From assembly GCA_022824145.1 (NCBI GenBank), contig JAJEAY010000146.1, positions 1 to 47,259 on the forward strand: a DNA stretch of 47,259 bases. Reading direction: 5' to 3'. The stretch comes from Rhodobacter sp. Lineage in GTDB: Bacteria; Pseudomonadota; Alphaproteobacteria; Rhodobacterales; Rhodobacteraceae. Below, in pieces: positions 1-9,116 of this stretch; positions within the stretch are counted from its first letter, which is position 1, and each line of letters begins with the position of its first letter. Below the pieces are notes generated by a model, which had not been told where the DNA came from, did not search any database, and saw only the letters and a list, made by a program, of their open reading frames with translations. The translations under genes were made by a program, and so were the position numbers.

Positions 1-432
1 CGCGACGGCGACACGCTCGTGGTCTGGAAACTCTCCCGGCTGGCGCGCTCGCTCACCCAGGTCATCAGGACGGCCGCGGACATCGACCGGCGGGGCAGCG
101 CCCTCAAGGTGCTGGCCCAGAACATCGACACAGGCACGCCCGAGGGACGGCTGTTCTTCCACATGACCGCGGCGTTCGACGAGTTCCAGCGGGAGCTGAT
201 CGTCGAGAACACCCGCGCCGGCCTCAAGGCCGCCCGCAGGCGCGGACGGCGGGGCGGACGGCCGAAGGCCATGGACGAACGGACCCTCAAGCACGCCGAG
301 GCCATGCTCAAGGACACGGAGAACTACCCGTTCATCGGCGACGTCATCGACCAGCTGGATGTCGGCCGCACGGCCTTCTACCGGTATTTCCCGCCGGACC
401 GCATCAAGCAGCTCAGGAGCGAACACGCCTGA
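1..432 (+). CDS. Serine recombinase/resolvase, 5' end outside the window
   Basis: This is the C-terminal part of a resolvase/invertase-family serine recombinase, which cuts and rejoins DNA at short sites through a serine-DNA intermediate. The frame is open to base 1 and begins RDGDTLVVWKLSRLARS, the conserved stretch around the active-site arginines, so the N-terminal part with the catalytic serine lies upstream. A GTG at 19 is only an internal valine. Next come the long helix (FDEFQRELIVENTRAGL), a basic linker (RRRGRRGGRPKA) and a C-terminal helix-turn-helix (about residues 110-135, ending VGRTAFYRYFPP), the usual order for Tn3-type resolvases. It faces a secreted nuclease gene 37 bases away. 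The family is sure; whether it serves a transposon, plasmid or phage cannot be told. Confidence 0.9.
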   Translation, partial: RDGDTLVVWKLSRLARSLTQVIRTAADIDRRGSALKVLAQNIDTGTPEGRLFFHMTAAFDEFQRELIVENTRAGLKAARRRGRRGGRPKAMDERTLKHAEAMLKDTENYPFIGDVIDQLDVGRTAFYRYFPPDRIKQLRSEHA

Positions 433-469
433 CTGCGATCATCCGTAAGGAATCCGGCGGAGACTGCCG

Positions 470-1423
470 CTACTCGCAGACGGTGCCGTCCCCGTCGGCA
501 TCATGCATGAACCGGTAGGCGGGATGGTCTTCTGGCACCGGCGCGATTCCGTGACGCCTCGCTTCGCTGCACGTGATGCGCCCGTTGCCGTTGTCGTCCC
601 AAAGGCGGAGCGCATCGACCGGTTCGCCGGAACTCCCGGCCGGCGACGGCAGGGCGCCCTCGGGAAGCGGAACAGCGCCGGCCGGGACCGCAACCAACGT
701 CCGGCCTGCCGTCGCCGTCGACGTAGTAGGCGGAACGGCGCCGGTCGGGACCGCAACCGACAGATTGACGTCGGCGCATCCGGAAAGCACGTCATCAAGC
801 GCGGCGGCCTCGCGGCTGTCGATGGTCAGGCGGTACTTGAGCCGGACAGCCACGATGCGGCCGGCGAACCAGCAGCGGTTCATCCGCGGCTGCCATTCGG
901 CGGCATCCAAAGCGCACTTCCCGCCTTTGCCGCATCGGTTCACCTCCGGCGCGGCCAGGGTCAGGTTGAGGAGGTCGGCGGCGAATCGCCGGCGTGTCTC
1001 GCGGTTCGCCGCGCACAGGCCGCTGTCATGGGCTTCGGAGACGGCGACGATGTGCTCGATGTCCGTCTGCCGCAGGCTCCCGTAATGCCGTCCCGTATAG
1101 GGCCCGTAGATCCATCCGCCCATCGCCGCGGCGATCTTCGGTTCCACCGACTGCGGATAGCGGTAGTCGGCGCGCGAGTAAGGCGAGCATCGATGTTCCG
1201 GCGCCACGACCAGGCCACGCCATCTGTTCTCCGAGGTCTGGGCCCCGGCGCAGACCGGCGCGAGGAACGCGCCGGCGACGCAGAAAGCTGCGAAAAGCCG
1301 GAGACTCAAACGAGTCCGCGCCGGAAAGCGCTCCCCTGCCGCTGCGGGGCGGGTCGCGGGGCCAGAACCGGCGAAGGGAAGGCATGCGTCACTCCGGATT
1401 CCTGATCGGGGCGGCGCGGCCAT
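470..1423 (-). CDS. Secreted HNH-type nuclease with C-terminal Excalibur domain
   Basis: Predicted exported nuclease of about 317 residues. A hydrophobic signal segment (RLFAAFCVAGAFLAPVCAGA) is followed by a GmrSD/DUF1524-type HNH core: the TDIEHIVAVSEAHDSG motif, LLNLTLAAPEVN, paired cysteines and a C-terminal CWFAGRIVAVRLKYRL stretch. A Pro/Ala/Thr-rich linker with two near copies of AVPxGAVP joins it to an Excalibur domain (DDNGNGRITCSEA ... DADGDGTVCE), a calcium-binding module of secreted bacterial proteins. The frame opens at 1465; I prefer the ATG at 1423 (MAAPPRSG) because it shortens the segment before the signal peptide. Likely role: cutting extracellular or periplasmic DNA for nutrition, competence or competition. 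The architecture is clear; the target is inferred. Confidence 0.8.
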   Translation of the reverse strand: MAAPPRSGIRSDACLPFAGSGPATRPAAAGERFPARTRLSLRLFAAFCVAGAFLAPVCAGAQTSENRWRGLVVAPEHRCSPYSRADYRYPQSVEPKIAAAMGGWIYGPYTGRHYGSLRQTDIEHIVAVSEAHDSGLCAANRETRRRFAADLLNLTLAAPEVNRCGKGGKCALDAAEWQPRMNRCWFAGRIVAVRLKYRLTIDSREAAALDDVLSGCADVNLSVAVPTGAVPPTTSTATAGRTLVAVPAGAVPLPEGALPSPAGSSGEPVDALRLWDDNGNGRITCSEARRHGIAPVPEDHPAYRFMHDADGDGTVCE

Positions 1424-1716
1424 GAATCGCTCCTTTGATGTCCAGAGGACGTCGCAGCGGGTCATGTGAATGCCCTTTCAGTTGCCGGACCTCAGATCCG
1501 CGAAGGCAGGGGTCCCGGTTCCGGCAGCGCCCGAACTCAAAAACCTCATCGGCCAGCCCGAAAACCCAAGCGAACCCGAACCGCGCCCGCTTTGCCTTCT
1601 GGCCGCCCGGCGGCAATCGCCGCTGCCGAAAGCAAGCGGCCAATCTTTGGGAAAAACAGGGCATCAACTCCGGCAGCTGGCAGTTCAGGAAGAACATGCG
1701 ATTCGCTCCCTGGCCT

Positions 1717-2928
1717 TCACGACATGAAATACTGGGCATGGATAGGTAACATGGCGGCTCCGATGGAGCGCGCAGCACGGCCTACTGTAGCTTCGCGAAC
1801 CTCCGGCTTGACGATGCCCGTCAGGTCCACCACATCCAGCGATTCCCGTGTACGTTCGACAAGCCGTGTCCTAACCCAACCAGGAAACGCTCCGTCGACC
1901 AGAACCGCCTCAACGTCAACCACCGCTGCCACGGCGGCGGTGGCGAGAGCCAGATTCATGGCCGTCGTCGCAACCCACGCATCGACCTCAGAACGGAACG
2001 ACGACCAGCAGTCCGGATTCTGGCGCAGTGCGTCCGGCCCCTCACCCCGGTCTGTCAGGACTCGCTGCAGACGGTAGAGCGACGCTACATCAAGAAGCTG
2101 GCAGACTCCGCCGCTCCCGTCCGGAACCGGCAACGAACCAAAGGCGCCAGCATTGCCGGAACGGCCGGTGAACACTTTGCCGTTCAGAACAAGCCCGCCG
2201 CCGATGAAGGCGCCAAGGAAAAAATACGCGAAGTCCGAGAGCTCGTGCCCCAACCCCAGAAGATGCTCGGCGACGCAGGCGGAAGTCGCATCATTCTCGA
2301 ACACCGCTTCGAGTCCGGTGATCTCGGATGCCCGGGCAGCGATGTCCAGCGAACGCCACTGCTCCATGATAGTCTCCGGTGCGTCAACCTGCTGCAGCCA
2401 GTTCCAGAGTTCGAACGGCGCCGCGACCCCGATCCCTGCCAGTTTCCCCGCTACGTTCGGCCAGCTGTCAACTATCTCTCTGAACGCACCTTCAAGAAAC
2501 GAACTCACACCGTCGGGTGTCGGATACCGGTAAGTGACAAGCCGCTCGTCGAGCCGCTTTCCCGCGAAATCCACTAAGACCAGTTCCGCTGCGCGGCGGC
2601 CGACATTGAGTCCGAGGGAATAAACGCCTGCCGGATTCAAGGAGACAGGAGTCAGCGGCTTGCCGACTTTCCTCTCTTCCTTGACTGCCGCATGGCGCGC
2701 CAGCAGGCCTTCCGATTCGAGTGAGCGGATGATGTTTGAAACCGTCTGGGCCGAAAGACCGGATCTGCGGGCGATCTCTGCGCTCGCCAAGGCGCCATGG
2801 CGCCGGATATACCGCATGACCAGCCTCGCGTTCTGGTCGCGCAGTCCGGACTGGTTGCTGCCGCTGTCAGATTCCCGAATCAGTCTGGAAGCCATGGAAA
2901 AACTCGTTTCGGCGTTGTGACAGGACAT
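1717..2928 (-). CDS. frcR: ROK-family transcriptional regulator, probable repressor of frcBCA
   Basis: NagC/XylR-like ROK protein of 403 residues. It has an N-terminal winged helix-turn-helix (about residues 30-80: [26 protein letters not shown]) and a C-terminal sugar-kinase-like fold including [14 protein letters not shown] and a [10 protein letters not shown] segment. The CxCGxxxC zinc site of ROK kinases is not visible, which fits a regulator that no longer phosphorylates sugar. It is divergent from frcB across 139 bases that hold a strong AT-rich palindrome and a promoter, so it most likely binds there and is released by a sugar ligand. ROK-type FrcR beside frcBCA is the known rhizobial arrangement. 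Start is ATG 2928; ATG 2895 (MASRLIRES) is an alternative, and neither has a good Shine-Dalgarno. Confidence 0.85.
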   Translation of the reverse strand: MSCHNAETSFSMASRLIRESDSGSNQSGLRDQNARLVMRYIRRHGALASAEIARRSGLSAQTVSNIIRSLESEGLLARHAAVKEERKVGKPLTPVSLNPAGVYSLGLNVGRRAAELVLVDFAGKRLDERLVTYRYPTPDGVSSFLEGAFREIVDSWPNVAGKLAGIGVAAPFELWNWLQQVDAPETIMEQWRSLDIAARASEITGLEAVFENDATSACVAEHLLGLGHELSDFAYFFLGAFIGGGLVLNGKVFTGRSGNAGAFGSLPVPDGSGGVCQLLDVASLYRLQRVLTDRGEGPDALRQNPDCWSSFRSEVDAWVATTAMNLALATAAVAAVVDVEAVLVDGAFPGWVRTRLVERTRESLDVVDLTGIVKPEVREATVGRAARSIGAAMLPIHAQYFMS

Positions 2929-2963
2929 CCAGAATAACCCGCGAACAGGTCGCTGTCTATTTG

Positions 2964-2980
2964 TAAATAAATTTTATTTA
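2964..2980. promoter_or_regulatory. Perfect AT-rich palindrome, candidate ROK operator
   Basis: TAAATAAATTTTATTTA is a perfect 17-base palindrome centred on T2972. CTGTC at 2953-2957 and GACAG at 2987-2991 form an outer inverted pair around it. It ends four bases before the -35 box of the frcB promoter and sits between frcR and frcB. NagC/Mlc-type ROK repressors bind AT-rich sites of this kind. The palindrome is seen; the binding is inferred. Confidence 0.7.
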
Positions 2981-2984
2981 TTTA

Positions 2985-3013
2985 TTGACAGCCATGCGAA
3001 CCGTCTCTATCTT
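2985..3013 (+). promoter_or_regulatory. Sigma-70-type promoter of frcBCA
   Basis: TTGACA (2985-2990), a 17-base spacer and TATCTT (3008-3013) form a near-consensus housekeeping promoter 55 bases before the frcB start. A repressor on the adjacent palindrome would block it. Confidence 0.75.
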
Positions 3014-3067
3014 GCGTTCAGTCCCGGCTCTGTCTGGGAGAACTTCACACACTGTTGGGAGGACTTC

Positions 3068-4087
3068 ATGAGAAAGCTCTTGATCGGAACCGCGCTTGGG
3101 GCATTCGCCTGGGCAGGAGCCGCCGCCGCTGACGGACATTCAGCAATCGTCTGCCTGATCACAAAGACGGACACCAACCCCTTCTTCGTAAAGATGAAGG
3201 AAGGCGCCACCGCCAAAGCCGAAGAACTCGGCATGACTCTCAAAGCCTACGCCGGCAAGATCGACGGCGACAACGAGACCCAAGTCCAGGCCATCGAGAC
3301 CTGCATCGCCGATGGCGCGAAAGGCATTCTGCTTACACCCTCGGATACCTCCGCCATCGTGCCTTCGGTCACGCAGGCCCGCGAGGCCGGGATCCTTGTG
3401 ATCGCCCTCGACACGCCGCTTGACCCGATTGACGCAGCCGACGCCACTTTCGCCACCGACAACTTTCTCGCCGGCGAACTGATCGGCCAGTGGGCAGCGG
3501 CAACGCTGGGTGACGACGCTGCGAACGCCAAGATCGGCATGCTTGATCTCGCCCTCAACCAGCCGACTGTCGGAGTGCTTCGCGACCAGGGCTTCATGCA
3601 GGGCTTCGGAATTGACCTTGCCGACCCGAACAGGTGGGGCGACGAAGACGACCCGCGCATCGTCGGGCATGACGTTACCGCAGGCAACGAGGAAGGCGGA
3701 CGCAGGGCAATGGAGAACCTGCTGGCGAAGGATCCGATGATCAACGTCGTCTACACAATCAACGAGCCTGCTGCGGCTGGCGCGTATGAGGCGCTGAAGG
3801 CCATCGGACGCGAAAACGATGTGCTCATCGTGTCCGTTGACGGCGGCTGCCCCGGTGTCCAGAACATCAAGGACGGCGTCATCGGCGCAACCTCTCAGCA
3901 GTATCCGCTCCTGATGGCGTCGCTTGGCGTTGAAGCTGTCAAGAACTGGGCCGACAACGGCGCCAAGCCTGAAAACACCCCAGGCAAAGACTTCTTTGAC
4001 ACCGGTGTCGCGCTGGTGACCGACCAGCCTGCCGAAGGCGTCGACTCCATCGATACCGATGAAGGCACTGCGCGCTGCTGGGGCTGA
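3068..4087 (+). CDS. frcB: Fructose/ribose-type ABC transporter substrate-binding protein
   Basis: Periplasmic sugar-binding protein of 339 residues, CUT2 family (RbsB/FrcB). The signal peptide [23 protein letters not shown] is followed by the typical first strand ([23 protein letters not shown]), a [16 protein letters not shown] segment, hinge sequences, the [17 protein letters not shown] helix and a [13 protein letters not shown] loop. Length and motifs match FrcB. It captures a sugar, probably fructose with related hexoses or pentoses, and delivers it to FrcC/FrcA. It is the first gene of frcBCA, with ATG at 3068 after a GGGAGGAC Shine-Dalgarno. A stable hairpin follows the stop codon. Family assignment is firm; the precise sugar is not proven. 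Confidence 0.93.
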   Translation: MRKLLIGTALGAFAWAGAAAADGHSAIVCLITKTDTNPFFVKMKEGATAKAEELGMTLKAYAGKIDGDNETQVQAIETCIADGAKGILLTPSDTSAIVPSVTQAREAGILVIALDTPLDPIDAADATFATDNFLAGELIGQWAAATLGDDAANAKIGMLDLALNQPTVGVLRDQGFMQGFGIDLADPNRWGDEDDPRIVGHDVTAGNEEGGRRAMENLLAKDPMINVVYTINEPAAAGAYEALKAIGRENDVLIVSVDGGCPGVQNIKDGVIGATSQQYPLLMASLGVEAVKNWADNGAKPENTPGKDFFDTGVALVTDQPAEGVDSIDTDEGTARCWG

Positions 4088-4103
4088 TCGCGGACAAACA
4101 GAT

Positions 4104-4131
4104 GCGAAGGGGCGCCCGATCGCCCCTTCGC
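4104..4131 (+). other. Intercistronic stem-loop between frcB and frcC
   Basis: GCGAAGGGGCG (4104-4114) pairs perfectly with CGCCCCTTCGC (4121-4131) around a six-base loop. No T-run follows, so it is not a classic terminator. Hairpins after binding-protein genes commonly protect the upstream mRNA, keeping the binding protein more abundant than the membrane parts. Confidence 0.7.
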
Positions 4132-4209
4132 GGTGGACGACCACCGATGAACAGGGATAGACTCTGAACTTGACCGCAGCGAAAATGCAGTCAGTCACCA
4201 GGGGAACCT

Positions 4210-5283
4210 ATGTCAAAAGTCCCGAACAACAGACAGGAATTCGAATCCTCGCTCGGCAGGGAAACCGAAACTGTCGTCGAATTCGACGACCCCCGGACCG
4301 GCGTGGTCTACAGGATACAGCACATCCTCCATCTTAACCCGTCGCTCGTGCCTCTAATCGTACTTGTCCTGTCCATCGCAGTCTTCGGCCTGCTGCTGGG
4401 ATCAAAGTTCTTCTCACCCTTCGCGATGACGCTGATTCTGCAGCAGGTGCAGATCGTCGGCATCGTTGCCGCTGCCCAGTCACTGGTGATCCTGACCGCT
4501 GGCATTGACCTGTCCGTCGGTGCGATCATGGTGCTCAGTTCCGTGGTCATGGGGCAGTTCACGTTCCGCTACGGCATTCCGGTTCCACTGGCGGTTGTCT
4601 GCGGGCTTGCCTGCGGCACGCTCTGCGGGTTCATCAACGGTTGGCTCGTGGCACGGGTCAAGCTGCCGCCGTTCATCGTTACGCTTGGCATGTGGCAGAT
4701 CGTTCTGGCATCGAACTTCCTGTATTCGGCCAACGAAACCATCCGCAGCCAGGACATCGCCGCCGAGGCCGCGCTGCTGCAGTTCTTCGGCAACAAGTTC
4801 AGTATCGGCGGCGCTGTCTTCACGCTGGGTGTTGTGTTCTTGGTGCTTCTGGTTCTCGTTCTTGCCTATGTGCTTCAGCACACCGCCTGGGGCCGTCACG
4901 TCTATGCCGTCGGAGACGATCCGGACGCGGCGGAACTGTCAGGAGTCGAAGTCAGTAAGGTTCTGATTTCGGTCTATATGCTCAGTGGCCTGATCTGTGC
5001 CTTCGCTGGCTGGGCGCTGATCGGACGAATCGGATCCGTATCCCCGACCGCAGGTCAGCTCGCGAACATCGAATCCATAACCGCTGTCGTGATCGGTGGA
5101 ATCTCGCTCTTCGGCGGTCGCGGCTCGATCATGGGCACTCTCTTCGGCGCTCTGATCGTTGGTGTATTCACACTGGGTCTGCGCCTGCTCGGCGCCGACG
5201 TACAGTGGACCTATTTCCTGATCGGCGTTCTCATCATTGCCGCCGTAGCCGTCGATCAATGGATCAGAAGGGTGTCGGTCTGA
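4210..5283 (+). CDS. frcC: Fructose/ribose-type ABC transporter permease
   Basis: Inner-membrane permease of 357 residues, RbsC/FrcC family. About 50 cytoplasmic residues (VEFDDPRTGVVYRIQHIL) precede many hydrophobic segments. The diagnostic family stretch LVILTAGIDLSVGAIMVLSS is present, as is AVVIGGISLFGGRGSIMGTLFGALIVG near the C-terminus. It forms the translocation channel with FrcA as the ATPase. Its stop overlaps the frcA start as TGATG (5281-5285), giving translational coupling. Start ATG 4210 follows AGGGGAAC. Confidence 0.93.
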   Translation: MSKVPNNRQEFESSLGRETETVVEFDDPRTGVVYRIQHILHLNPSLVPLIVLVLSIAVFGLLLGSKFFSPFAMTLILQQVQIVGIVAAAQSLVILTAGIDLSVGAIMVLSSVVMGQFTFRYGIPVPLAVVCGLACGTLCGFINGWLVARVKLPPFIVTLGMWQIVLASNFLYSANETIRSQDIAAEAALLQFFGNKFSIGGAVFTLGVVFLVLLVLVLAYVLQHTAWGRHVYAVGDDPDAAELSGVEVSKVLISVYMLSGLICAFAGWALIGRIGSVSPTAGQLANIESITAVVIGGISLFGGRGSIMGTLFGALIVGVFTLGLRLLGADVQWTYFLIGVLIIAAVAVDQWIRRVSV

Positions 5284-6056
5284 TGGAACCCATTCTTGCA
5301 GCCAGAAGCCTGGTAAAGCGATTCGGCCGTGTCACCGCCCTCGACCACTGCGATTTCGAACTCTATCCAGGCGAAGTCCTTGGAGTCATTGGAGACAACG
5401 GCGCCGGCAAATCGACATTGATCAAGGCGGTTTCCGGGGCACTCGTCCCCGACGACGGCGAAGTCTATCTGGAAGGCAGGCAGGTGCAGTTCACCTCGCC
5501 GCTCCATGCCCGCGAGCACGGGATCGAAACGGTCTACCAGACGCTGGCGATGTCGCCCGCGCTCTCGATCGCGGACAACATGTTCATGGGACGGGAGATT
5601 CGGAGACCCGGCTGGCGGGGAACGCTCCTGAGGCAGCTTGACCGGCCTGCAATGGAGAATTTCGCCCGGGAGAAGCTCACCGAGCTCGGGCTGATGACGA
5701 TCCAGAACATCAAACAGGCCGTGGAAACGCTGTCCGGAGGCCAGCGCCAGGGCGTCGCCGTGGCACGGGCCGCAGCCTTTGGCTCAAAAGTCATCATTCT
5801 CGATGAACCGACAGCGGCGCTTGGAGTCAAGGAAAGCCGACGCGTTCTGGAACTCATTCAGGATGTCCGCGCCCGCGGAATTCCTATAATCCTGATCAGC
5901 CACAACATGCCGCATGTATTTGAAGTCTCGGACCGGATTCACATCCACAGGCTTGGCCAACGGCTCTGCGTCGTCAATCCGAAGGACTGTTCCATGTCAG
6001 ACGCAGTGGCTTACATGACCGGCGCGAAAGAACCGCCGAAAGCCGACGCCGCTTAA
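5283..6056 (+). CDS. frcA: Fructose/ribose-type ABC transporter ATP-binding protein
   Basis: Cytoplasmic ATPase of 257 residues. It has Walker A GDNGAGKST, the signature LSGGQRQGVAVARA, Walker B VIILDEPTAALG and a switch histidine in LISHNM. It carries one ABC domain, unlike two-domain RbsA, which is the FrcA pattern. The ATG at 5283 overlaps the frcC stop; a longer reading from 5205 would run through frcC and is rejected. It is the last gene of the frcBCA operon and converges on the sugar kinase gene, with 26 bases between them. Confidence 0.93.
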   Translation: MEPILAARSLVKRFGRVTALDHCDFELYPGEVLGVIGDNGAGKSTLIKAVSGALVPDDGEVYLEGRQVQFTSPLHAREHGIETVYQTLAMSPALSIADNMFMGREIRRPGWRGTLLRQLDRPAMENFAREKLTELGLMTIQNIKQAVETLSGGQRQGVAVARAAAFGSKVIILDEPTAALGVKESRRVLELIQDVRARGIPIILISHNMPHVFEVSDRIHIHRLGQRLCVVNPKDCSMSDAVAYMTGAKEPPKADAA

Positions 6057-6082
6057 ACGGAAAACCGGCCATCCTTCGGGTA

Positions 6083-7000
6083 TCAGGTCGGAACAATCGC
6101 CCCATGTGACTGAACGACCAATGACGCCAGCGCGTGACCGGTGCGCATAGCTTCGGCCTGGCTGCCTCCCTTCACCGTCTCCGCCAGAAAACCGGCGTTG
6201 AAGCTGTCGCCCGCCGCTGTTGAGTCGACGACTCCGCTCGCCGGAGCAAAAGTCAGCCCGTCAACGGAACAGTCGACCGCAACCGGTCCAGCGGAGCCCC
6301 GTTTGAGGGCGCCACACCGAATCCCGAACCCGCGCAGCCGGTCGAGAACCTCCCTCTCATCGCTCTCACCGTGGATTTCCAGTTCGTCGTCAACTGACGG
6401 AAGCGCGATGTCGACGCAGGACCACATTGCGAGATTGGCCTGCCGAGCCTCCGCAGCGCTTCCCCACAGCTGCGGACGATGGTTGCTGTCGAATGCAACC
6501 AGTCCGCCACATGCACGGAAGTCGTCCAGGGTGAGCATCATCTGGCTCCGCACCATCGGCCGCAGTATCGCTAGGGTAATGCCAGAAAGATAGACCAGAT
6601 CGAACTCATCAATGACATCGAGACCCACACGGGCCGGTTCCGAAAACAGCGTCCGCGCCGCACTGTCTGAACGCCAGTATGTGAAGCTGCGTTCGCCGCA
6701 ATGGTCAGTATCGATGGCATACAGCCCCGGCATCCTGTCCGCGCGTCGCTCCAGATAGCCAGTGCCGACCCTATGTGCGGCCATATGCGCCTCAATCCGA
6801 TCGGAAAACCGATCCTGACCCAACGCCGTGACGAAAGAGACCGACGCGGTGTCGCCGAGAAGCCGCGCAAGATAGACCGCCGTGTTGTAGGTGTCGCCGC
6901 CGACATTCAGCTGCGCCTGGCCATCACCGTCGGTGACGAGTTCGATCATCACTTCGCCGATACAGGCGATATCCAGAATGCGGTCTGTTCCGTGAATCAT
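6083..7000 (-). CDS. kdgK: PfkB-family sugar kinase, probably 2-keto-3-deoxygluconate kinase
   Basis: Ribokinase/PfkB-fold kinase of 305 residues. The N-terminus (IACIGEVMIELV ... LNVGGDTYNTAVYLARLL), the RADRMPGLYAIDTD segment and RSFTYWRSDSAAR resemble KDG kinases, which make KDPG for the Entner-Doudoroff route. The second PfkB signature DSTAAGDSFNAGFL carries the catalytic aspartate at about residue 265. Start ATG 7000 has GGAGG at seven bases. It lies tail-to-tail with frcBCA and head-to-head with a sugar-acid-type dehydratase gene, so it could serve either; rhizobial frc loci also carry a kinase (frcK). Family sure, substrate inferred. Confidence 0.85.
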   Translation of the reverse strand: MIHGTDRILDIACIGEVMIELVTDGDGQAQLNVGGDTYNTAVYLARLLGDTASVSFVTALGQDRFSDRIEAHMAAHRVGTGYLERRADRMPGLYAIDTDHCGERSFTYWRSDSAARTLFSEPARVGLDVIDEFDLVYLSGITLAILRPMVRSQMMLTLDDFRACGGLVAFDSNHRPQLWGSAAEARQANLAMWSCVDIALPSVDDELEIHGESDEREVLDRLRGFGIRCGALKRGSAGPVAVDCSVDGLTFAPASGVVDSTAAGDSFNAGFLAETVKGGSQAEAMRTGHALASLVVQSHGAIVPT

Positions 7001-7466
7001 CCTTCACCCTCCGAAGCTCTTTCACTCCAATGTCGAGATACACGGTCAAGGGATCCCGGACCCACAGTGCCCCGAAACTGCATGAGGATTCCAGTTCCGG
7101 CATGCGCACCGCCAGCCGAATTTACGGGTTCGCCTCCAAGTACCCTCGTTTGCAGTCGCCACCGCAACGGCAATTCTGCGTCCGTCGCCGGAGATGTCAC
7201 CGACAATACGGCAGGACCGCTGCGGCCCGCCATTCCGAAATGCGCTGAACGCGGTCATTTCAACAGCTGGAACAGGACAGGCCATCCACCGTTCCCGATC
7301 TGAATTCCGAAGGTGGATGTCTTGGGCGTTGGGGATTTGCATTGACTGAACACGCCGATTACTTTGCATTCTGCGGTGACAGTGATGACAACAATGCGTT
7401 GGGGCCAGTCGGCAAGACGCGCCGCGATTGCCGAACCCGGGATTCAGATGGCAGGCTGGAGGTGAC
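7001..7466. other. Divergent intergenic region, kinase and enolase-superfamily genes
   Basis: 466 bases between two divergent genes. It must hold both promoters, but no convincing -35/-10 pair or strong palindrome stood out. The short frames inside show no recognisable protein. Confidence 0.5.
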
Positions 7467-8564
7467 ATGGCGAACATCATGCTGGCGCGATCGCGGCTGT
7501 TCAAAGTGCCTCTTGCAGAGGTCTTGACCGATGCGAAACACGGCGACCACACCCATTTCGAGCTCGTAACCGTCACAGTTGAGCTTGACGACGGGTCCAA
7601 AGGAACCGGCTATACCTATACCGGCGGCAAAGGCGGCCATGCAATCAAGGCGATGGTTGACCACGATATCGCGCCGTTTCTGCACGGCCGGGACGCCGGC
7701 GACGTGGAGTCGCTCTATGAAGCGATGCAATGGCACATCCACTACGTTGGTCGCGGAGGAATTGCGTCCTTCGCGATCTCTGCCGTCGACATTGCGCTTT
7801 GGGATCTTCGCTGCCGGTCCGCGCGACTGCCGCTCTGGAGGGCGGCAGGCGGAGGCGCGCAAAGGTGCAAGGCGTATGCCGGCGGGATTGACCTTAACTT
7901 TCCATTGCCGAAGCTGCTCGACTCAATCAGCGGTTATCTGGATCGCGGCTTCAACGCGGTGAAGATCAAGATCGGCCAACCGCAGCTCGCGACGGACGTC
8001 GCGCGCGTAAAGGCGGTTCGCGACCTCATCGGTCCCGATGCCACGCTAATGGTCGACGCGAACTACTCCATGAGTGTTGTCCAAGCCATAGAGGCGGCGG
8101 AGGCATTCCGGCCTTTCGATCTACTGTGGTTCGAAGAACCGACAGACCCGGACGACTATTTGGGATACGGGAGAATCGCCGATGCAACGGAGGTTCCGCT
8201 GGCCATGGGCGAGAACCTGCACACTATCCACGAATTCGATCATGCGTTCAGATATGCGGGTCTGGGCTTCATCCAGCCAGACGCCTCGAACTGCGGCGGC
8301 ATCACGGGCTGGCTGCAGGTCGCGGAGCGTTCCAGGAAGCATGGCATTCCGGTCTGCAGCCACGGAATGCAGGAACTGCATGTAAGTCTGGTCTCGGCCC
8401 AGCCAAATGCCGGATGGCTGGAGGTTCATTCATTTCCGATAGACCGTTACACGAAGCATCCTTTGGTTATCGAAAATCAAATGGCCGTCGCTCCCGACAA
8501 TCCTGGAATCGGCGTGCGGTTCGACTGGCAGCAGCTGGAGGCATTTGAAGTTCGGCGTCGATGA
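7467..8564 (+). CDS. Mandelate racemase/muconate lactonizing enzyme family protein
   Basis: Enolase-superfamily enzyme of 365 residues. The mandelate-racemase active site is complete and offset by exactly two from Pseudomonas mandelate racemase numbering: K166/K168 (KIKIGQ), metal ligands D197, E223 and E249, the D272/H299 dyad and E319. It therefore abstracts the proton alpha to a carboxylate in a mandelate-, talarate/galactarate- or fuconate-like substrate, most often to dehydrate a sugar acid. ATG 7467 has GGAGGTG four bases upstream; an in-frame reading from 7428 is unlikely. Beside a KDG-type kinase and upstream of a TRAP transporter, a role as sugar-acid dehydratase is favoured, but racemase activity is possible. 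Confidence 0.88.
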   Translation: MANIMLARSRLFKVPLAEVLTDAKHGDHTHFELVTVTVELDDGSKGTGYTYTGGKGGHAIKAMVDHDIAPFLHGRDAGDVESLYEAMQWHIHYVGRGGIASFAISAVDIALWDLRCRSARLPLWRAAGGGAQRCKAYAGGIDLNFPLPKLLDSISGYLDRGFNAVKIKIGQPQLATDVARVKAVRDLIGPDATLMVDANYSMSVVQAIEAAEAFRPFDLLWFEEPTDPDDYLGYGRIADATEVPLAMGENLHTIHEFDHAFRYAGLGFIQPDASNCGGITGWLQVAERSRKHGIPVCSHGMQELHVSLVSAQPNAGWLEVHSFPIDRYTKHPLVIENQMAVAPDNPGIGVRFDWQQLEAFEVRRR

Positions 8565-9116
8565 GCTGAGCGGCAGACCCGGCGGTGAATCGTCAACGCT
8601 GCAGAACTTTCCTCTGAAATTGGTGTCGGAACTCGGACAGCAGAATGGAGCAGGTCTCAAAGCAAGCGATCTTCGGTGCCTCATCGGTCATGGTGGCGCG
8701 GACGTACGCGCGTTACCAAGCCAATGCACATGACCGCGCGGGAATGATAGAAACTGCCGCACCTGCCTGAAACAACGTCTGCCTATCAGGCCCTGTCGAT
8801 TCCGAGGATATCCCTGTAACCAGCCAAGGTTTCGGTCGGTAAGATCAAAGCCTCGCTGCTGCTGTCACATCACGGCGGACCGAACCCCTATTGGAGGCGC
8901 TCATTCGCCAGGTAGTCTTCCCTGTGGGCCAAAGGCAGCCAGACGGCACGCGGCGCCTCACGGGTAAGTCGCCCATTGGACACCGAGTTCCGAGCGACAT
9001 AAAAAAGTGTGTTGCCGACATGGCAAGACCAATTTAATCATGGCGCATTCGGGCATCCTGCCCAGCACGGCCAAAGAAAGCACGCCGTGCGCAACAAATC
9101 GAGGAGGATCACCTAC
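8565..9116. other. Intergenic region before TRAP dctP, with a short palindrome
   Basis: 552 bases without a credible gene; short frames here lack Shine-Dalgarno sites or known motifs. TTGCC-GACAT-GGCAA at 9012-9026 is a perfect 5-base-arm inverted repeat about 90 bases before dctP and is a candidate operator. Confidence 0.5.

Noticed and set aside
3140-4198. Long leftward open frame antisense to frcB
   Set aside because: It mirrors a well-supported binding-protein gene, has no recognisable motif and arises from GC-rich codon bias.
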